A DNA stretch of 64,000 nucleotides. Origin: Bacteroidota bacterium (GTDB lineage Bacteria > Bacteroidota > Ignavibacteria > UBA10030 > UBA8401). Position 1 is the first letter of the stretch. Each line of letters begins with the position of its first letter. The notes under the pieces were generated by a model. The model did no database searches, had not been told where the DNA came from, and worked only from the letters and a program-made list of their open reading frames with translations. This document shows, piece after piece, positions 26,513-35,009 of this stretch. The DNA lies in NCBI GenBank assembly GCA_035506275.1, contig DATJPT010000019.1:422231-486230 (forward strand), given 5' to 3'. The translations under genes were made by a program, and so were the position numbers.

Positions 26513-27052
26513 TTATTGTGAGACAAAATCTTGCCGCTCGCTGACTGTTTTTAACGAACGCAGCCCATCTTCAAAGTGCTTCCCCATGATCCGATCAATG
26601 GGGAAGACAACGCTCATAACTTTTGCAGGAAAAGGAATTGCCCCCTTCATTCTCCATGTTACCCTCGTTGCACTGCCAGCCGGCTCGATGATGAACTCGT
26701 TAACGTTGATGACGTTGAACGGCTTTTCAAACTCAACGTTCACCTTGACCTTCACGGGAGGGGCAGACTCAATAATTTCCATCTTCCCGCGGCCTGCACT
26801 TCCGTTGCTTGTCCACCGGGACACTGCACCTCTGCCGTTCGGCGGTCCGCTGAACGCCCTTTTCATTGAGCTGTCCGCCGTGTCCTGAGGAGCCCACTCC
26901 GGCCAGCAGTGGAAATCGTTGATCAGAGAAAAAATTTTCTCCGGCGGGGCGTTGATCTCTATTTCGCGGCAGAATTCAAGGATATCGGGCTTTCGCGCAG
27001 CGAAGAGCAGGACTCCGAGAAGCACCGCCAGCAAGAGGATAGCAACAGTCAT
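26513..27052 (-). CDS. membrane-anchored SRPBCC (START-like) protein
   Basis: 179 residues: one N-terminal membrane helix (VAILLLAVLLGVLLFAA), then a START-like ligand-binding domain starting EIEINAPPEKIFSLINDFHCWPEWAPQD and ending in a long helix (FEDGLRSLKTV). The start codon overlaps the stop of the upstream gene by 4 bp (ATGA), so the pair is translationally coupled. Ligand unknown. Confidence 0.8.
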   Translation of the reverse strand: MTVAILLLAVLLGVLLFAARKPDILEFCREIEINAPPEKIFSLINDFHCWPEWAPQDTADSSMKRAFSGPPNGRGAVSRWTSNGSAGRGKMEIIESAPPVKVKVNVEFEKPFNVINVNEFIIEPAGSATRVTWRMKGAIPFPAKVMSVVFPIDRIMGKHFEDGLRSLKTVSERQDFVSQ

Positions 27053-27405
27053 GATTTGGCGAAGGATCGCGACGGACTTTTACTGTACTTTCTTCTAAGG
27101 GTAAATCCGATCCAAGAGAGAAGAATGCCGCATACGCCGCCGACACCGCCGAATATTGCAAAGAATGGCAAACGACCGAGCAACGGTTCGCCCCCCGTGT
27201 ACCCTGCGACCATAAAGACAAACGAGAGAATGAAGCCGTAGAATCCGCCGATATATGCCCATTCCTTCTTGCTGCACCAAGATCCCAGTGCGAGACCGGC
27301 CAATCCCCAGGGAATCAGACTTAATGCGGAACCAACGAATACATAGCGCCCGCCCGCTATGCCGAGCATGCCACCGACAACTATACTCACAATTATTTTC
27401 TTCAT
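27049..27405 (-). CDS. four-helix membrane protein, unknown function
   Basis: 118 residues, Gly-rich helices (IIVSIVVGGMLGIAGGRYVFVG, LIPWGLAGLALGSW, GGFYGFILSFVFMVAGYTGG, FFAIFGGVGGVCGILLSW). Shares a 4-bp stop/start overlap with the following SRPBCC gene, suggesting joint function. No family recognised. Confidence 0.65.
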   Translation of the reverse strand: MKKIIVSIVVGGMLGIAGGRYVFVGSALSLIPWGLAGLALGSWCSKKEWAYIGGFYGFILSFVFMVAGYTGGEPLLGRLPFFAIFGGVGGVCGILLSWIGFTLRRKYSKSPSRSFAKS

Positions 27406-27425
27406 AGGGAAACCAGCGGACGCTT

Positions 27426-27854
27426 TTAATCGCCGACGTGGATCTTAATATCGTAGGGAGCCGGACGTCCCTCGCCTCTCTCGACCCAATCCCGCAGGCT
27501 CAGAAGAAAGACGGCCCACTTCGTGCTGCAGTGATGCATAAATTCTATAGGTCTTTTCCATTTTGCGTGCTTGAAGAGTACGAATGTTTGTTGATCCTTC
27601 CGAATCAAATTGAAGCTGACCTCCGTACCCGTCCAGCCCTCGGGGCCGCGAATGCACCTCCACCGCACTAATTTTCCCGCCGTGGAATCGAGCACCTTCA
27701 TTTCGCAGAAACCGAAATCAATGACGGATCCCTTGTTTGTGTCCCCCGCGGTTTCGGTCGTCCACCAGCGGCGGAGCCCGTCGATCGTGGAAAGGGCTTC
27801 GAATACTCTTTGCGGGGACGCGTTGATCCCAACTCGATGCAGGATATCAGGCAT
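27426..27854 (-). CDS. SRPBCC/AHSA1-like protein
   Basis: 142 residues. Typical AHSA1 start HRVGINASPQRVFEALSTIDGLRRWWTTET and internal GPEGWTGTEVSFNL; C-terminal helix CSTKWAVFLLSLRDWVERG. Cytosolic, probably ligand-binding or chaperone-related. First gene of a minus-strand trio with the membrane protein and the anchored SRPBCC protein, separated by 20 bp. Confidence 0.82.
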   Translation of the reverse strand: MPDILHRVGINASPQRVFEALSTIDGLRRWWTTETAGDTNKGSVIDFGFCEMKVLDSTAGKLVRWRCIRGPEGWTGTEVSFNLIRKDQQTFVLFKHAKWKRPIEFMHHCSTKWAVFLLSLRDWVERGEGRPAPYDIKIHVGD

Positions 27855-28266
27855 AAACCGTTCCTCACGATAGTGATGGAAAATGGAATGCGGATTGCTT
27901 ATTCATGAGATAAAAAGAGAGCCAAAAGATATTCTTTTTCGAGAAGCCTCTCGTGAGTATCAAAGAAGCCTCTTCGGCGTACAGTTGACCGATTCCGTTC
28001 AGACAATTTCAGGGATGACACCAGGAAAAGAAGTTTATGCTTTTTCCCCATCGATGTGCTAAATCTAGTCGTTCCCCGCGATAAACGCAACCGTTTTTCC
28101 AAGAGCAGGAAAAGCTCTTTGCTGGTGAAAATAAAATTCCGTAACTTTTTTCATCGATGGAAATTGTGGTTTGTGCCGATTGCCGAATCCGAGGGGTTGG
28201 GGCCAGGTTCCTTCGAGATCCCAGCAAACTTGACAATAACTGGTTCTTTACTAATCGCGAAAGGCG
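27855..28266. other. intergenic region between divergent genes
   Basis: About 410 bp separating the minus-strand SRPBCC gene from the plus-strand DUF3078 gene, so it should hold both promoters. A TTGACA hexamer is seen at 28230-28235 with TAATCG 16 bp later, but this would give almost no 5' leader for the plus gene. No ORF of note. Confidence 0.4.
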
Positions 28267-29151
28267 GTGATTGGCGTGAGATTGTTCCTTTCTCTCATAA
28301 TGATAAACGCGTCCGTGTACGCTTACGGAATTGATTCCACCAAAATGGTCAATAAGGTCGAAGCCCTAAAAAGGGACTCAATGAACATTTGGATCCCGAC
28401 CGTGATCACTGGGTTGAATATCAGTCAGATCGCGTTCAGCAACTGGACGCAGGGGGGGTCAAACGCATTCACCTGGACGGCGGCGGGCAATCTTGGACTG
28501 GACTACCGGGGAGAGGTGTGGACGGTCCGCAACCGGTTGAAGCTCGGTTATGGCAGAACAAAATTAGGAGGGCAGGGTTCGATCACGAACGATAACGATT
28601 TTAACTTGGAGAGCGTGTTGTCCTTCGACATCGGGTGGGCGACCGATCCATACTTTAGCAACTCCATCGTTACGACGATAGCCCAGGGGTATTCGTACAG
28701 CTCAAACCCGCCGGTGCCGACGGCTGATTTTTTTGATCCCGGGTACGTTACTCAAAGCATAGGGTTCACGTACAACAAACTCCAATCGCTCACGACGAGG
28801 CTTGGTTTCGCTTCCCAGGAGGTCTTTACGAACCGGTTTCGCCAATACACGGACAATCCTTCAACGACGAAGACAATAGAGGCCTTCAAATTTGAAACTG
28901 GCTTTGAGTCGGTCACTCAGGAGAAGCTTCAAGTTGCCGACAATGTCATTCTGAACACCGGCTTAAGGCTCTTTTCACGTTTTGAAAGTCTTGACGTTTG
29001 GGATGTCCGCTGGGACAACACGATCAATTCAAGGATCAATTCCTTCATGAACGTGCACTTCGATTATCAGGTGGTCTATCAAAGAGACCAGTCGCTCAGA
29101 ACACAGGCAAAAGAAGGTCTTCAGCTGGGAGTGATTTACGCCATTTTCTAG
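28267..29151 (+). CDS. DUF3078-type outer-membrane protein
   Basis: 294 residues, GTG start, signal peptide (LFLSLIMINASVYA). The IAFSNWTQGGSNAFTWTAAGNLGLDYRG segment is the hallmark of the DUF3078 family found across the Bacteroidota/Chlorobi group. The rest alternates polar and aromatic strands up to a terminal Phe, as expected for an outer-membrane barrel. Only plus-strand gene between 5 kb and the right edge apart from the phosphatase pair. Confidence 0.85.
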   Translation: MIGVRLFLSLIMINASVYAYGIDSTKMVNKVEALKRDSMNIWIPTVITGLNISQIAFSNWTQGGSNAFTWTAAGNLGLDYRGEVWTVRNRLKLGYGRTKLGGQGSITNDNDFNLESVLSFDIGWATDPYFSNSIVTTIAQGYSYSSNPPVPTADFFDPGYVTQSIGFTYNKLQSLTTRLGFASQEVFTNRFRQYTDNPSTTKTIEAFKFETGFESVTQEKLQVADNVILNTGLRLFSRFESLDVWDVRWDNTINSRINSFMNVHFDYQVVYQRDQSLRTQAKEGLQLGVIYAIF

Positions 29152-29210
29152 AAATGTGTGGATGCTGAGGCGTCAGGAATTGCCATCCGATAAGGTAGAC
29201 CAGGGGGTTG

Positions 29211-29549
29211 TTAACGCGGAAGGGCATCTCCGGGAAAGCTTTTACCCGGATGAATTTCATACGTGAAAATACCCGCCATCACCCCCGGGTCCCCGTCCAT
29301 AATTTGTTTCACTTCAGCAGGGCTCGCATTAAAGATGCCGATGCCCCGCACTTCGCTCTCGTCGGTGATCGGACAGACGATTGGCAGGATGCCGTCGGCG
29401 CGGAGCGAAAAATTCCTCCGGGCATGCTCAAAGACGATTTTCTCCGCACCCTGTTCGCTTCTTTTCGCGGTTGCTTTCAAAATGACGATGGAGTAATTCC
29501 GCGATTTCATCAGCATCTCTCGCATGTAGTCGTCGGTAATGGTAGCCAT
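29211..29549 (-). CDS. YCII-like protein
   Basis: 112 residues with AAAGGAGACTGA before the ATG. Seen: SIVILKATAKR, the His in VFEHARRNFSLRADG, and a C-terminal SPAEVKQIMDGDPGVMAGIFTYEIHPG, matching the DDP motif of YCII proteins. Related to the next gene, which carries a signal peptide. Confidence 0.8.
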   Translation of the reverse strand: MATITDDYMREMLMKSRNYSIVILKATAKRSEQGAEKIVFEHARRNFSLRADGILPIVCPITDESEVRGIGIFNASPAEVKQIMDGDPGVMAGIFTYEIHPGKSFPGDALPR

Positions 29550-29619
29550 TCAGTCTCCTTTATGATGGAAATTGTACGCTCAGTTTGCGCTATAAAAAAA
29601 GTGCCGAGAAAAGTGAATA

Positions 29620-30150
29620 CTATTCTGCGACGCTCCTTTTTTCCAAGCGTTTGTGAATTCTTGGCATTTCAACGAGTGCGGCCGATCCGTACCATGGATG
29701 AAGTTCGAGAACTAATGTGCCGGCCTTGACGGCGGGGTCTGTTTGGGCGATGCTTTTCGCCTCTTCGATCGATTCGACATTGAAAATGAAGATGCCTCTC
29801 AATGATTGGTCGTCAAGGAACGGGCCTGCGATCAGCAGCGTCCCTTGATTCGCCAGCCGTATGATGTTCCGTAAATGCTCTCGTTGAAGTTCTGCCTTCT
29901 GTGCAGGGTCTTGGATCTTCACAGGGCCTGCTTTCAGGAATGCCATCACATAATGTTTCATCCCGTATTCGTCGGCCCCGAGGCTTCTTGCCAGCGACGA
30001 ATCAAATCCGGAGGATTCACTTGAAACGCCAGCATGCTGTCCGAATGCCGGATTCCAAAATGCCAGCATTGCAAGGATGAGTGCCGTCATCATTTTCATC
30101 GACTTCAATCTGTCCATGGCTTTCACCCGAATGGTATCGTGAATATGCAT
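29620..30150 (-). CDS. YCII-like protein with N-terminal export signal
   Basis: 176 residues from the ATG at 30148-30150 (AGGGA upstream); a second ATG at 30115-30117 also precedes the signal segment MMTALILAMLAFWNPAFGQ. The C-terminal ~110 residues are a YCII domain: VMAFLKAGP, REHLRNIIRLANQGTLLIAGPF, and AQTDPAVKAGTLVLELHPWYG. YCII proteins are normally cytosolic, so an exported form is unusual. It begins 2 bp after the CysK-like stop region. Confidence 0.75.
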   Translation of the reverse strand: MHIHDTIRVKAMDRLKSMKMMTALILAMLAFWNPAFGQHAGVSSESSGFDSSLARSLGADEYGMKHYVMAFLKAGPVKIQDPAQKAELQREHLRNIIRLANQGTLLIAGPFLDDQSLRGIFIFNVESIEEAKSIAQTDPAVKAGTLVLELHPWYGSAALVEMPRIHKRLEKRSVAE

Positions 30151-30151
30151 A

Positions 30152-31066
30152 TTATTCCCTATACAAGTCCCCGTCAAGATATTTTAAGCCCGAATCACAA
30201 ATAATTGTTACGATCTTCTTCCCCTGGCCGACGATCCTTGCCCTTTGAATTGCGGCCCAGACATTTGCTCCCGACGTGGCTCCGCCAAAGATCCCTTCTT
30301 TCCGGGCCAGTGCTCGGGCCGTTTCGTATGCATCTTCATCCGATACGGGCATTATCTCATCGGCCAGATCTAATCTGCAGATTGACGGCACAAATCCAGC
30401 TCCGATTCCTTCGAGCTTATGGGTTCCTGAAATATCCCCGCCTGAAAGAGCTCGAACGCTTCGCGGTTCAATGGCGATGCATTTGATGTGCGGAATTCTT
30501 TGTTTCAAAATTTCGGCGTTCCCGGAGAAGCTTCCTCCCGTTCCAACGCCCGTGATGAATTCATCGATCGAATTACCAAGAACGTCCAATATTTCGCGGG
30601 CCATAGCGTGATAGGCGTTTTTGTTGTCCGTGTTATTGAACTGGTCGGTCAGAAACGTGTTCGGCTCCCTGCATAACTCTTTCGCTCGTTTGACCAGCGA
30701 ATCAATGAGCGCTGCCGTTATCGAGCCGCCGGAGCTTGGAATGATGTCGAGCATCGCCCCGAACGCCCGCATCGTCCGGAGTTTCTCTTCTGCGAACGCA
30801 TCGGACGAAACAAAGTGCGCATGATAGCCTCTATGAGCACAGACCATGGCAAGCGAACTGCCGGTGCTGCCGCCGGTATATTCGACGACGGTTCCCCCCG
30901 CTTTTAACTCTCCCCGTTTTTCCGCCCCCTCGATCATCGAGAGGGCCATGCGGTCTTTCATGCTTCCGGTGGGATTAGCCCCTTCGAATTTTACAAAGAT
31001 CTCCGCGCAGCCGGGTTCGGAGAGGCGGTCTAATTTTAATAATGGAGTCTTCCCAATGGCGACCAT
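30152..31066 (-). CDS. PLP-dependent cysteine synthase/cystathionine beta-synthase-like enzyme
   Basis: 304 residues of the CysK/CysM fold type II family. Lys37 in NPTGSMKDR should bind PLP, with EYTGGSTGSSLA for the substrate carboxylate and GVGTGGSFSG for the PLP phosphate. It would make cysteine or a related amino acid from an activated serine plus a nucleophile. No serine acetyltransferase is nearby, so the exact substrate is open. The N-terminus is slightly short compared with CysK. Confidence 0.88.
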   Translation of the reverse strand: MVAIGKTPLLKLDRLSEPGCAEIFVKFEGANPTGSMKDRMALSMIEGAEKRGELKAGGTVVEYTGGSTGSSLAMVCAHRGYHAHFVSSDAFAEEKLRTMRAFGAMLDIIPSSGGSITAALIDSLVKRAKELCREPNTFLTDQFNNTDNKNAYHAMAREILDVLGNSIDEFITGVGTGGSFSGNAEILKQRIPHIKCIAIEPRSVRALSGGDISGTHKLEGIGAGFVPSICRLDLADEIMPVSDEDAYETARALARKEGIFGGATSGANVWAAIQRARIVGQGKKIVTIICDSGLKYLDGDLYRE

Positions 31067-31078
31067 TATCTTAGGGAG

Positions 31079-31486
31079 TTAACGTTCTTTTTGTCGTCTA
31101 TTGAATGCATTGCGAAGACGTTGAATCACGAGGCCGTACGACCAGCAGGCAACGATGATGCACGATCCGATTGCAAGCACTCGCAAATCGTGATACCATC
31201 CTCCGATCAACATTACAAAAAATCCGGTGAACCTTAATCCATCAACGCTCCGAGAATTGAGATATCTGTTGATGTACCGTCCCATCATAGAGCTTTTGTA
31301 AAAGTCAAGATCGACATATTTTATCAGCGCGAAGGAAACCATCATGGAGGGAATGAACCCGAGAAGAATTGCGGCAATGACCGATCGCTGCCACAAAAGG
31401 AAGGTCGAGCCGAGGGCGGTGCTGAGATCGACGAACAGTTTTATCGGGTGGATCTGGTGATAAAGTCTTTTCTCTTCAAAGGTCAT
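31079..31486 (-). CDS. membrane protein, unknown function
   Basis: 135 residues with about four hydrophobic stretches (TFLLWQRSVIAAILLGFIPSM, FTGFFVMLIGGWYH, VLAIGSCIIVACWSYGL). No family recognised. 12 bp separate its stop from the CysK-like start, so co-transcription is likely. Confidence 0.6.
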   Translation of the reverse strand: MTFEEKRLYHQIHPIKLFVDLSTALGSTFLLWQRSVIAAILLGFIPSMMVSFALIKYVDLDFYKSSMMGRYINRYLNSRSVDGLRFTGFFVMLIGGWYHDLRVLAIGSCIIVACWSYGLVIQRLRNAFNRRQKER

Positions 31487-31640
31487 TGAATCGCAGCGAC
31501 ATTCAATCGTACGCAGTTAAAATCTCTCATACAGAGCCACGAGCCCCTTTCATCGAATTTCGAAACAGGGGGCTTCGAACGTCCGCCCCCGACCGGTCGA
31601 TACGTGCAACGAATGTAGTTTTTATTGGAGGAAGAATCAA

Positions 31641-31678
31641 GAAAAACAGAAGCCGCCTCATGCAGCTCAGGCGGCTTC
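31641..31678 (-). terminator. rho-independent terminator of the cytochrome gene
   Basis: On the minus strand, ten-base arms GAAGCCGCCT and AGGCGGCTTC (31669-31678 and 31649-31658) enclose a ten-base loop and are followed by TGTTTTTC. It lies 46 bp after the stop of the nine-heme cytochrome gene. Confidence 0.8.
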
Positions 31679-31724
31679 TTCGATCACTGCTCTACGAACA
31701 ATGACGATAAGGGGACCTCGGTCG

Positions 31725-33281
31725 TTACTTCAACAGGAGGAGTTTCTTTGTCGAAACGAATTCTCCGGCTTGCAGACGGTAGAAGTAGATGCCGCTGGCA
31801 AGCGTTCCGGCGTTAAATTGGACCGTGAAATGTCCCGCTTCATGATTCTCGTTGACGAGCGTCGCAACTTCCTGTCCGGTGACGCTAAAAACCTTCAGGG
31901 TGACATGCGATGCTTTCGGTAAATCGTAATCGATGAACGTTGACGGGTTGAACGGGTTCGGATAGTTTTGCTTCAAATCGAACACTCCCGGAACCGACGG
32001 ATCCGTCATTCTAACTCCGGTAAGCGAGAAGTTCGTGATCGCGGAAATCAACAACCCTTTAGCGTAGTCAGCATTATGAATGCCATGGCTGCCGTCGCCG
32101 GTATAGAAGTCGTAGTTGAATTTTGCATGCATGAACCCGAGCGACGATGAATCTGCTTTATTCTTCGCTGTCGCAAGCTTGGTCGCCAGGACCGCTGCAA
32201 GACTGTCGCACGTTGTCTGCGTCCTTCGATAATCGAAATTCGTGGAACTTGTGTCGATATCGGCATGGCACGTCTCGCAGGCTTCTTTTCTCGGAACAAA
32301 ACTGTGTCCCGTATACACCGGCGTATTCGCTGTCACGGAAGCCGGGGTCACTGTTGCTACGTGGCAAGTCACGCATTTGTTGGGGAGTGCCGTGGTATGT
32401 GCGGAAGATGGATAGAAGCTTCCGGGATATTCGTATCCGCCTTTACCTTCGAACATGTACGCCGTTGAATTATGGACCGCTTTACCGACTGCCGTACCCA
32501 CGCTGTCCTGCGGATATTCCGGATTATGACATTTTTCGCAAAGCTGAGCGATGGGAAGGCGAAGTTGATGGGCATTGGGGCTTCCGTGCGGATCATGGCA
32601 TCCCGCGCAAGCGATCGAATTCGAAATGCTTGTATCGGCGACAACGATCGACGGCGTTATGGTCGTCTGGTTAAACCACTGCACCATTCCTTCGGAGGTA
32701 TGGCACCCTGCGCATTGGGTGTTTGTCGCGGTCATCGTTTGCTTGCCGCTTGAAGTATACTTGGAAATCGCGTGCATTGATTTCTTCCAATCTTCGTAAA
32801 TCGGCGTGTGCGGATCGCCGCCGTGACATTGTCCGCATTTCGCTGCTGCATAGCTCGTATCGTACGCGATACCGGTCGAATACGGCTTGTGGCAATCTTC
32901 GCATTGGACGTTCTTGGTATTCTGCATGCCGAGAGTATCAGCATGTGTGTGCGCATTGTCGCGGAAGAAATCGCTGAACCCGCCGATTGTCACCGTGGTG
33001 TCCCAGCCCGTTGTGTGGCAGGGGAGACACGAAACGGAGTTTTGTAAAAAAGAACGCTCGGATGCAGGGATCGAATCGTAAGCCGTTGCATGAAGGGTCG
33101 TCAACCAAATGTCAACTTTCCCCATTTTCCCGGTAGTACCGTTGTGACACGGCCGGCAATTTGTCGCGGGGGATCCAACATATGTGGGCTGTGTGCCGCC
33201 TGAAGAATGCTGGCCGTATAAGGGGAAGGCCCAAACCAACACTACGAGCGCCAAGATAAATTCTAGTCTCAACTTGCGCAT
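31725..33281 (-). CDS. secreted nine-heme c-type cytochrome with T9SS sorting domain
   Basis: 518 residues from an ATG at 33279-33281 preceded by GGAGGTTATC. Signal peptide ends FPLYGQ. Nine CxxCH heme sites follow between about residues 42 and 340 (CRPCH, CLPCH, CEDCH, CGQCH, CAGCH, CAGCH, CEKCH, CVTCH, CETCH). The last ~85 residues are a type IX secretion sorting domain (KQNYPNPFNPSTFIDYDL ... STKKLLLLK). It should be exported to the cell surface and carry electrons there; partners are not in the window. It has its own terminator and a 360-bp upstream region. Confidence 0.9.
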   Translation of the reverse strand: MRKLRLEFILALVVLVWAFPLYGQHSSGGTQPTYVGSPATNCRPCHNGTTGKMGKVDIWLTTLHATAYDSIPASERSFLQNSVSCLPCHTTGWDTTVTIGGFSDFFRDNAHTHADTLGMQNTKNVQCEDCHKPYSTGIAYDTSYAAAKCGQCHGGDPHTPIYEDWKKSMHAISKYTSSGKQTMTATNTQCAGCHTSEGMVQWFNQTTITPSIVVADTSISNSIACAGCHDPHGSPNAHQLRLPIAQLCEKCHNPEYPQDSVGTAVGKAVHNSTAYMFEGKGGYEYPGSFYPSSAHTTALPNKCVTCHVATVTPASVTANTPVYTGHSFVPRKEACETCHADIDTSSTNFDYRRTQTTCDSLAAVLATKLATAKNKADSSSLGFMHAKFNYDFYTGDGSHGIHNADYAKGLLISAITNFSLTGVRMTDPSVPGVFDLKQNYPNPFNPSTFIDYDLPKASHVTLKVFSVTGQEVATLVNENHEAGHFTVQFNAGTLASGIYFYRLQAGEFVSTKKLLLLK

Positions 33282-33641
33282 GATAACCTCCAAAAAATGA
33301 TTCAATGTTCTCAAATAACTTGCTTTCATACAAAAAGCACGAACTTATCACGCAATAACTGTGCCCAATGCAAAGTAGGGGGGAACTATGATTTGTTAGA
33401 ATATTCTCATTTTTCAACTAAAAGAGTGTTGAAAATTTTAACAGTTTACGACAATCTCAGTAGATTGGAGTTTCTTCTGCAACTTGGGAAATAAAAAAAA
33501 GAAGCTTCTTAAAAAATGGAAAGGAATAGAGGAAGGGCCTGGCATTACCTGCATGCGGTAAGAACTGCCTTTGCACGCCAAAAGCCGCCGCTAAAGAATC
33601 GAACCTCGGCCTCGTCAAAGTCGGCTGTTATAGCTTTGGCT
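33282..33641. other. AT-rich intergenic region upstream of the cytochrome gene
   Basis: 360 bp with no supported gene. It should hold the cytochrome promoter, reading toward lower coordinates. An imperfect dyad TTACC-N7-GGTAA lies at 33545-33561 and could be an operator. A tRNA-like T-loop sequence near 33590 was examined and rejected. Confidence 0.4.
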
Positions 33642-33953
33642 TTATATTGAAGATCCGTTCCTATCTTTGGTTTTTGCGAGAGGTTCGCTCCCTTTCGAAA
33701 CTATCGCACCGGTGATCTTCACTGAAACCCAAACGACAAAAAGGATTGCAGCGAAGAGAATTGTCCAGGAAGGATATATCTCGAATGAGAATAGGACCGT
33801 TAAAAGAACGCTTAATATTCCTGTGTTGAGTGTTTGTTGTAGAAAGTTGTATTTTCGTTCGGGATACCGCGGGACGAGTTTTATCCAGGTCGCAAATAAT
33901 GATACGAGAATTGAAACGCCGATGACTTCAAGGGAAAAATAAAACATTAACAC
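33642..33953 (-). CDS. three-helix membrane protein, unknown function
   Basis: 103 residues, GGAGGTGTTA before the ATG. Helices: EVIGVSILVSLFATWI, NTGILSVLLTVLFSFEI, TILFAAILFVVWVSVKITGAIV. Charged C-terminus. No family recognised. Confidence 0.6.
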   Translation of the reverse strand: MLMFYFSLEVIGVSILVSLFATWIKLVPRYPERKYNFLQQTLNTGILSVLLTVLFSFEIYPSWTILFAAILFVVWVSVKITGAIVSKGSEPLAKTKDRNGSSI

Positions 33954-34018
33954 CTCCGATGTTTGTTGAATGGAGACCCTACAAACTGAATATATTACTT
34001 TTCAGAACAATCATTCAA

Positions 34019-34456
34019 TCAAAAGAGATACGGAATAATTCGTTTTGTTCGTGCTGCATACTCCTCATACTGCGGGTACTGAACGACGACGAGCTTTTCC
34101 TCGGCATAGATTCTCAGCGACAGCCCAAGCGTACCTATGATCCCCAAGAGTATGGTGAGGTCTGCCGGATGCGAATAGATGGCGGCCCACATGAAATACA
34201 GAATTGAAGCGTAAATGGGATGACGAATGTATTTGTACGGTCCCGAAGTAACCAATCCGCCTTGGGTAGGTTCTGCGCCGGCATGAAAGCTTCTTCTGCC
34301 GAATGTCGTTCGGGCCCACACCATAATAATCACAGCCATCCCCTGAACGAATATTGGAATGACACCGGCAGCAAAAATGGCATTCTGGATCACCAATAGG
34401 ACAAGTGACACTACCAGAATAAAATAACCGGCTAACGATGCATTCCGAAGGCTCAT
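34019..34456 (-). CDS. isoprenylcysteine-carboxyl-methyltransferase-like membrane protein
   Basis: 145 residues from the ATG at 34454-34456 (AGAGGGAT upstream). Four to five helices with the family core GPYKYIRHPIYASILYFM, which binds S-adenosylmethionine, and C-terminal EEKLVVVQYPQYEEYAARTKRIIPYLF. Bacterial members (ICMT/PEMT/NnrU-like) methylate unknown lipids or proteins. The window holds a second full homologue at 41.6 kb and a remnant at 16.4 kb. Confidence 0.85.
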   Translation of the reverse strand: MSLRNASLAGYFILVVSLVLLVIQNAIFAAGVIPIFVQGMAVIIMVWARTTFGRRSFHAGAEPTQGGLVTSGPYKYIRHPIYASILYFMWAAIYSHPADLTILLGIIGTLGLSLRIYAEEKLVVVQYPQYEEYAARTKRIIPYLF

Positions 34457-34517
34457 CTTATCCCTCTTGCATGGCACGAATCAAGAAAGGTCCGGCCGTC
34501 TGGCGGAGAGTTGGCAA

Positions 34518-34916
34518 TCACTCGGCGGGAGCAATATGGTCTCTCCGCGAACGATACCAGCATAATACGAAAAGCAAACCGGGAGACGAAAAAACAAAGA
34601 ATGCCCATCCGTGAGGGAATATTCCCCGGTAGAAAAAGTGAGTAAGATAGAACATCGTCAGGCTAAAGAATGTAATTCCGGCGCCGACATTTTCCCTCCA
34701 CCAACCTATCACCATCCCGGCAGCGACGCCGAATGGGAAGAAAAGAAAAAGCACCCATTCTTTCGGACTGGTCTGTTGAGGGTCAAAGCCCTCGCCAATG
34801 GCGAAGACCAGAATGGCGCCCACACTTGCACTGCTTACTCCTCTTGCAATCCATCGCACTAAACGAGTAGAGGAAGAATCGTGCTTTGTGTACGGGTTCA
34901 TGGTTCGCTCACTCAT
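34518..34916 (-). CDS. four-helix membrane protein, unknown function
   Basis: 132 residues from the ATG at 34914-34916. Helices: VSSASVGAILVFAIGEGF, WVLFLFFPFGVAAGMVIGWW, ITFFSLTMFYLTHFF, FFVFSSPGLLFVLCWY. The WWRENVGAGIT turn recalls a group of small uncharacterised bacterial membrane proteins. 61 bp upstream of the methyltransferase-like gene. Confidence 0.6.
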   Translation of the reverse strand: MSERTMNPYTKHDSSSTRLVRWIARGVSSASVGAILVFAIGEGFDPQQTSPKEWVLFLFFPFGVAAGMVIGWWRENVGAGITFFSLTMFYLTHFFYRGIFPHGWAFFVFSSPGLLFVLCWYRSRRDHIAPAE

Positions 34917-35009
34917 ATTATCCAAGCAGCATAGGAAAAGGCCACTGCAATGTTCCAAGCGTCCATTCATCGGCCCGTTCGTTCCAACGCTGTAGACAGG
35001 ATTGAACCG

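Noticed and set aside
33585..33610. tRNA T-loop-like GGTTCGATTC on the minus strand
   Set aside because: The flanking bases do not form a T stem, and no acceptor, D or anticodon arms can be built around it.
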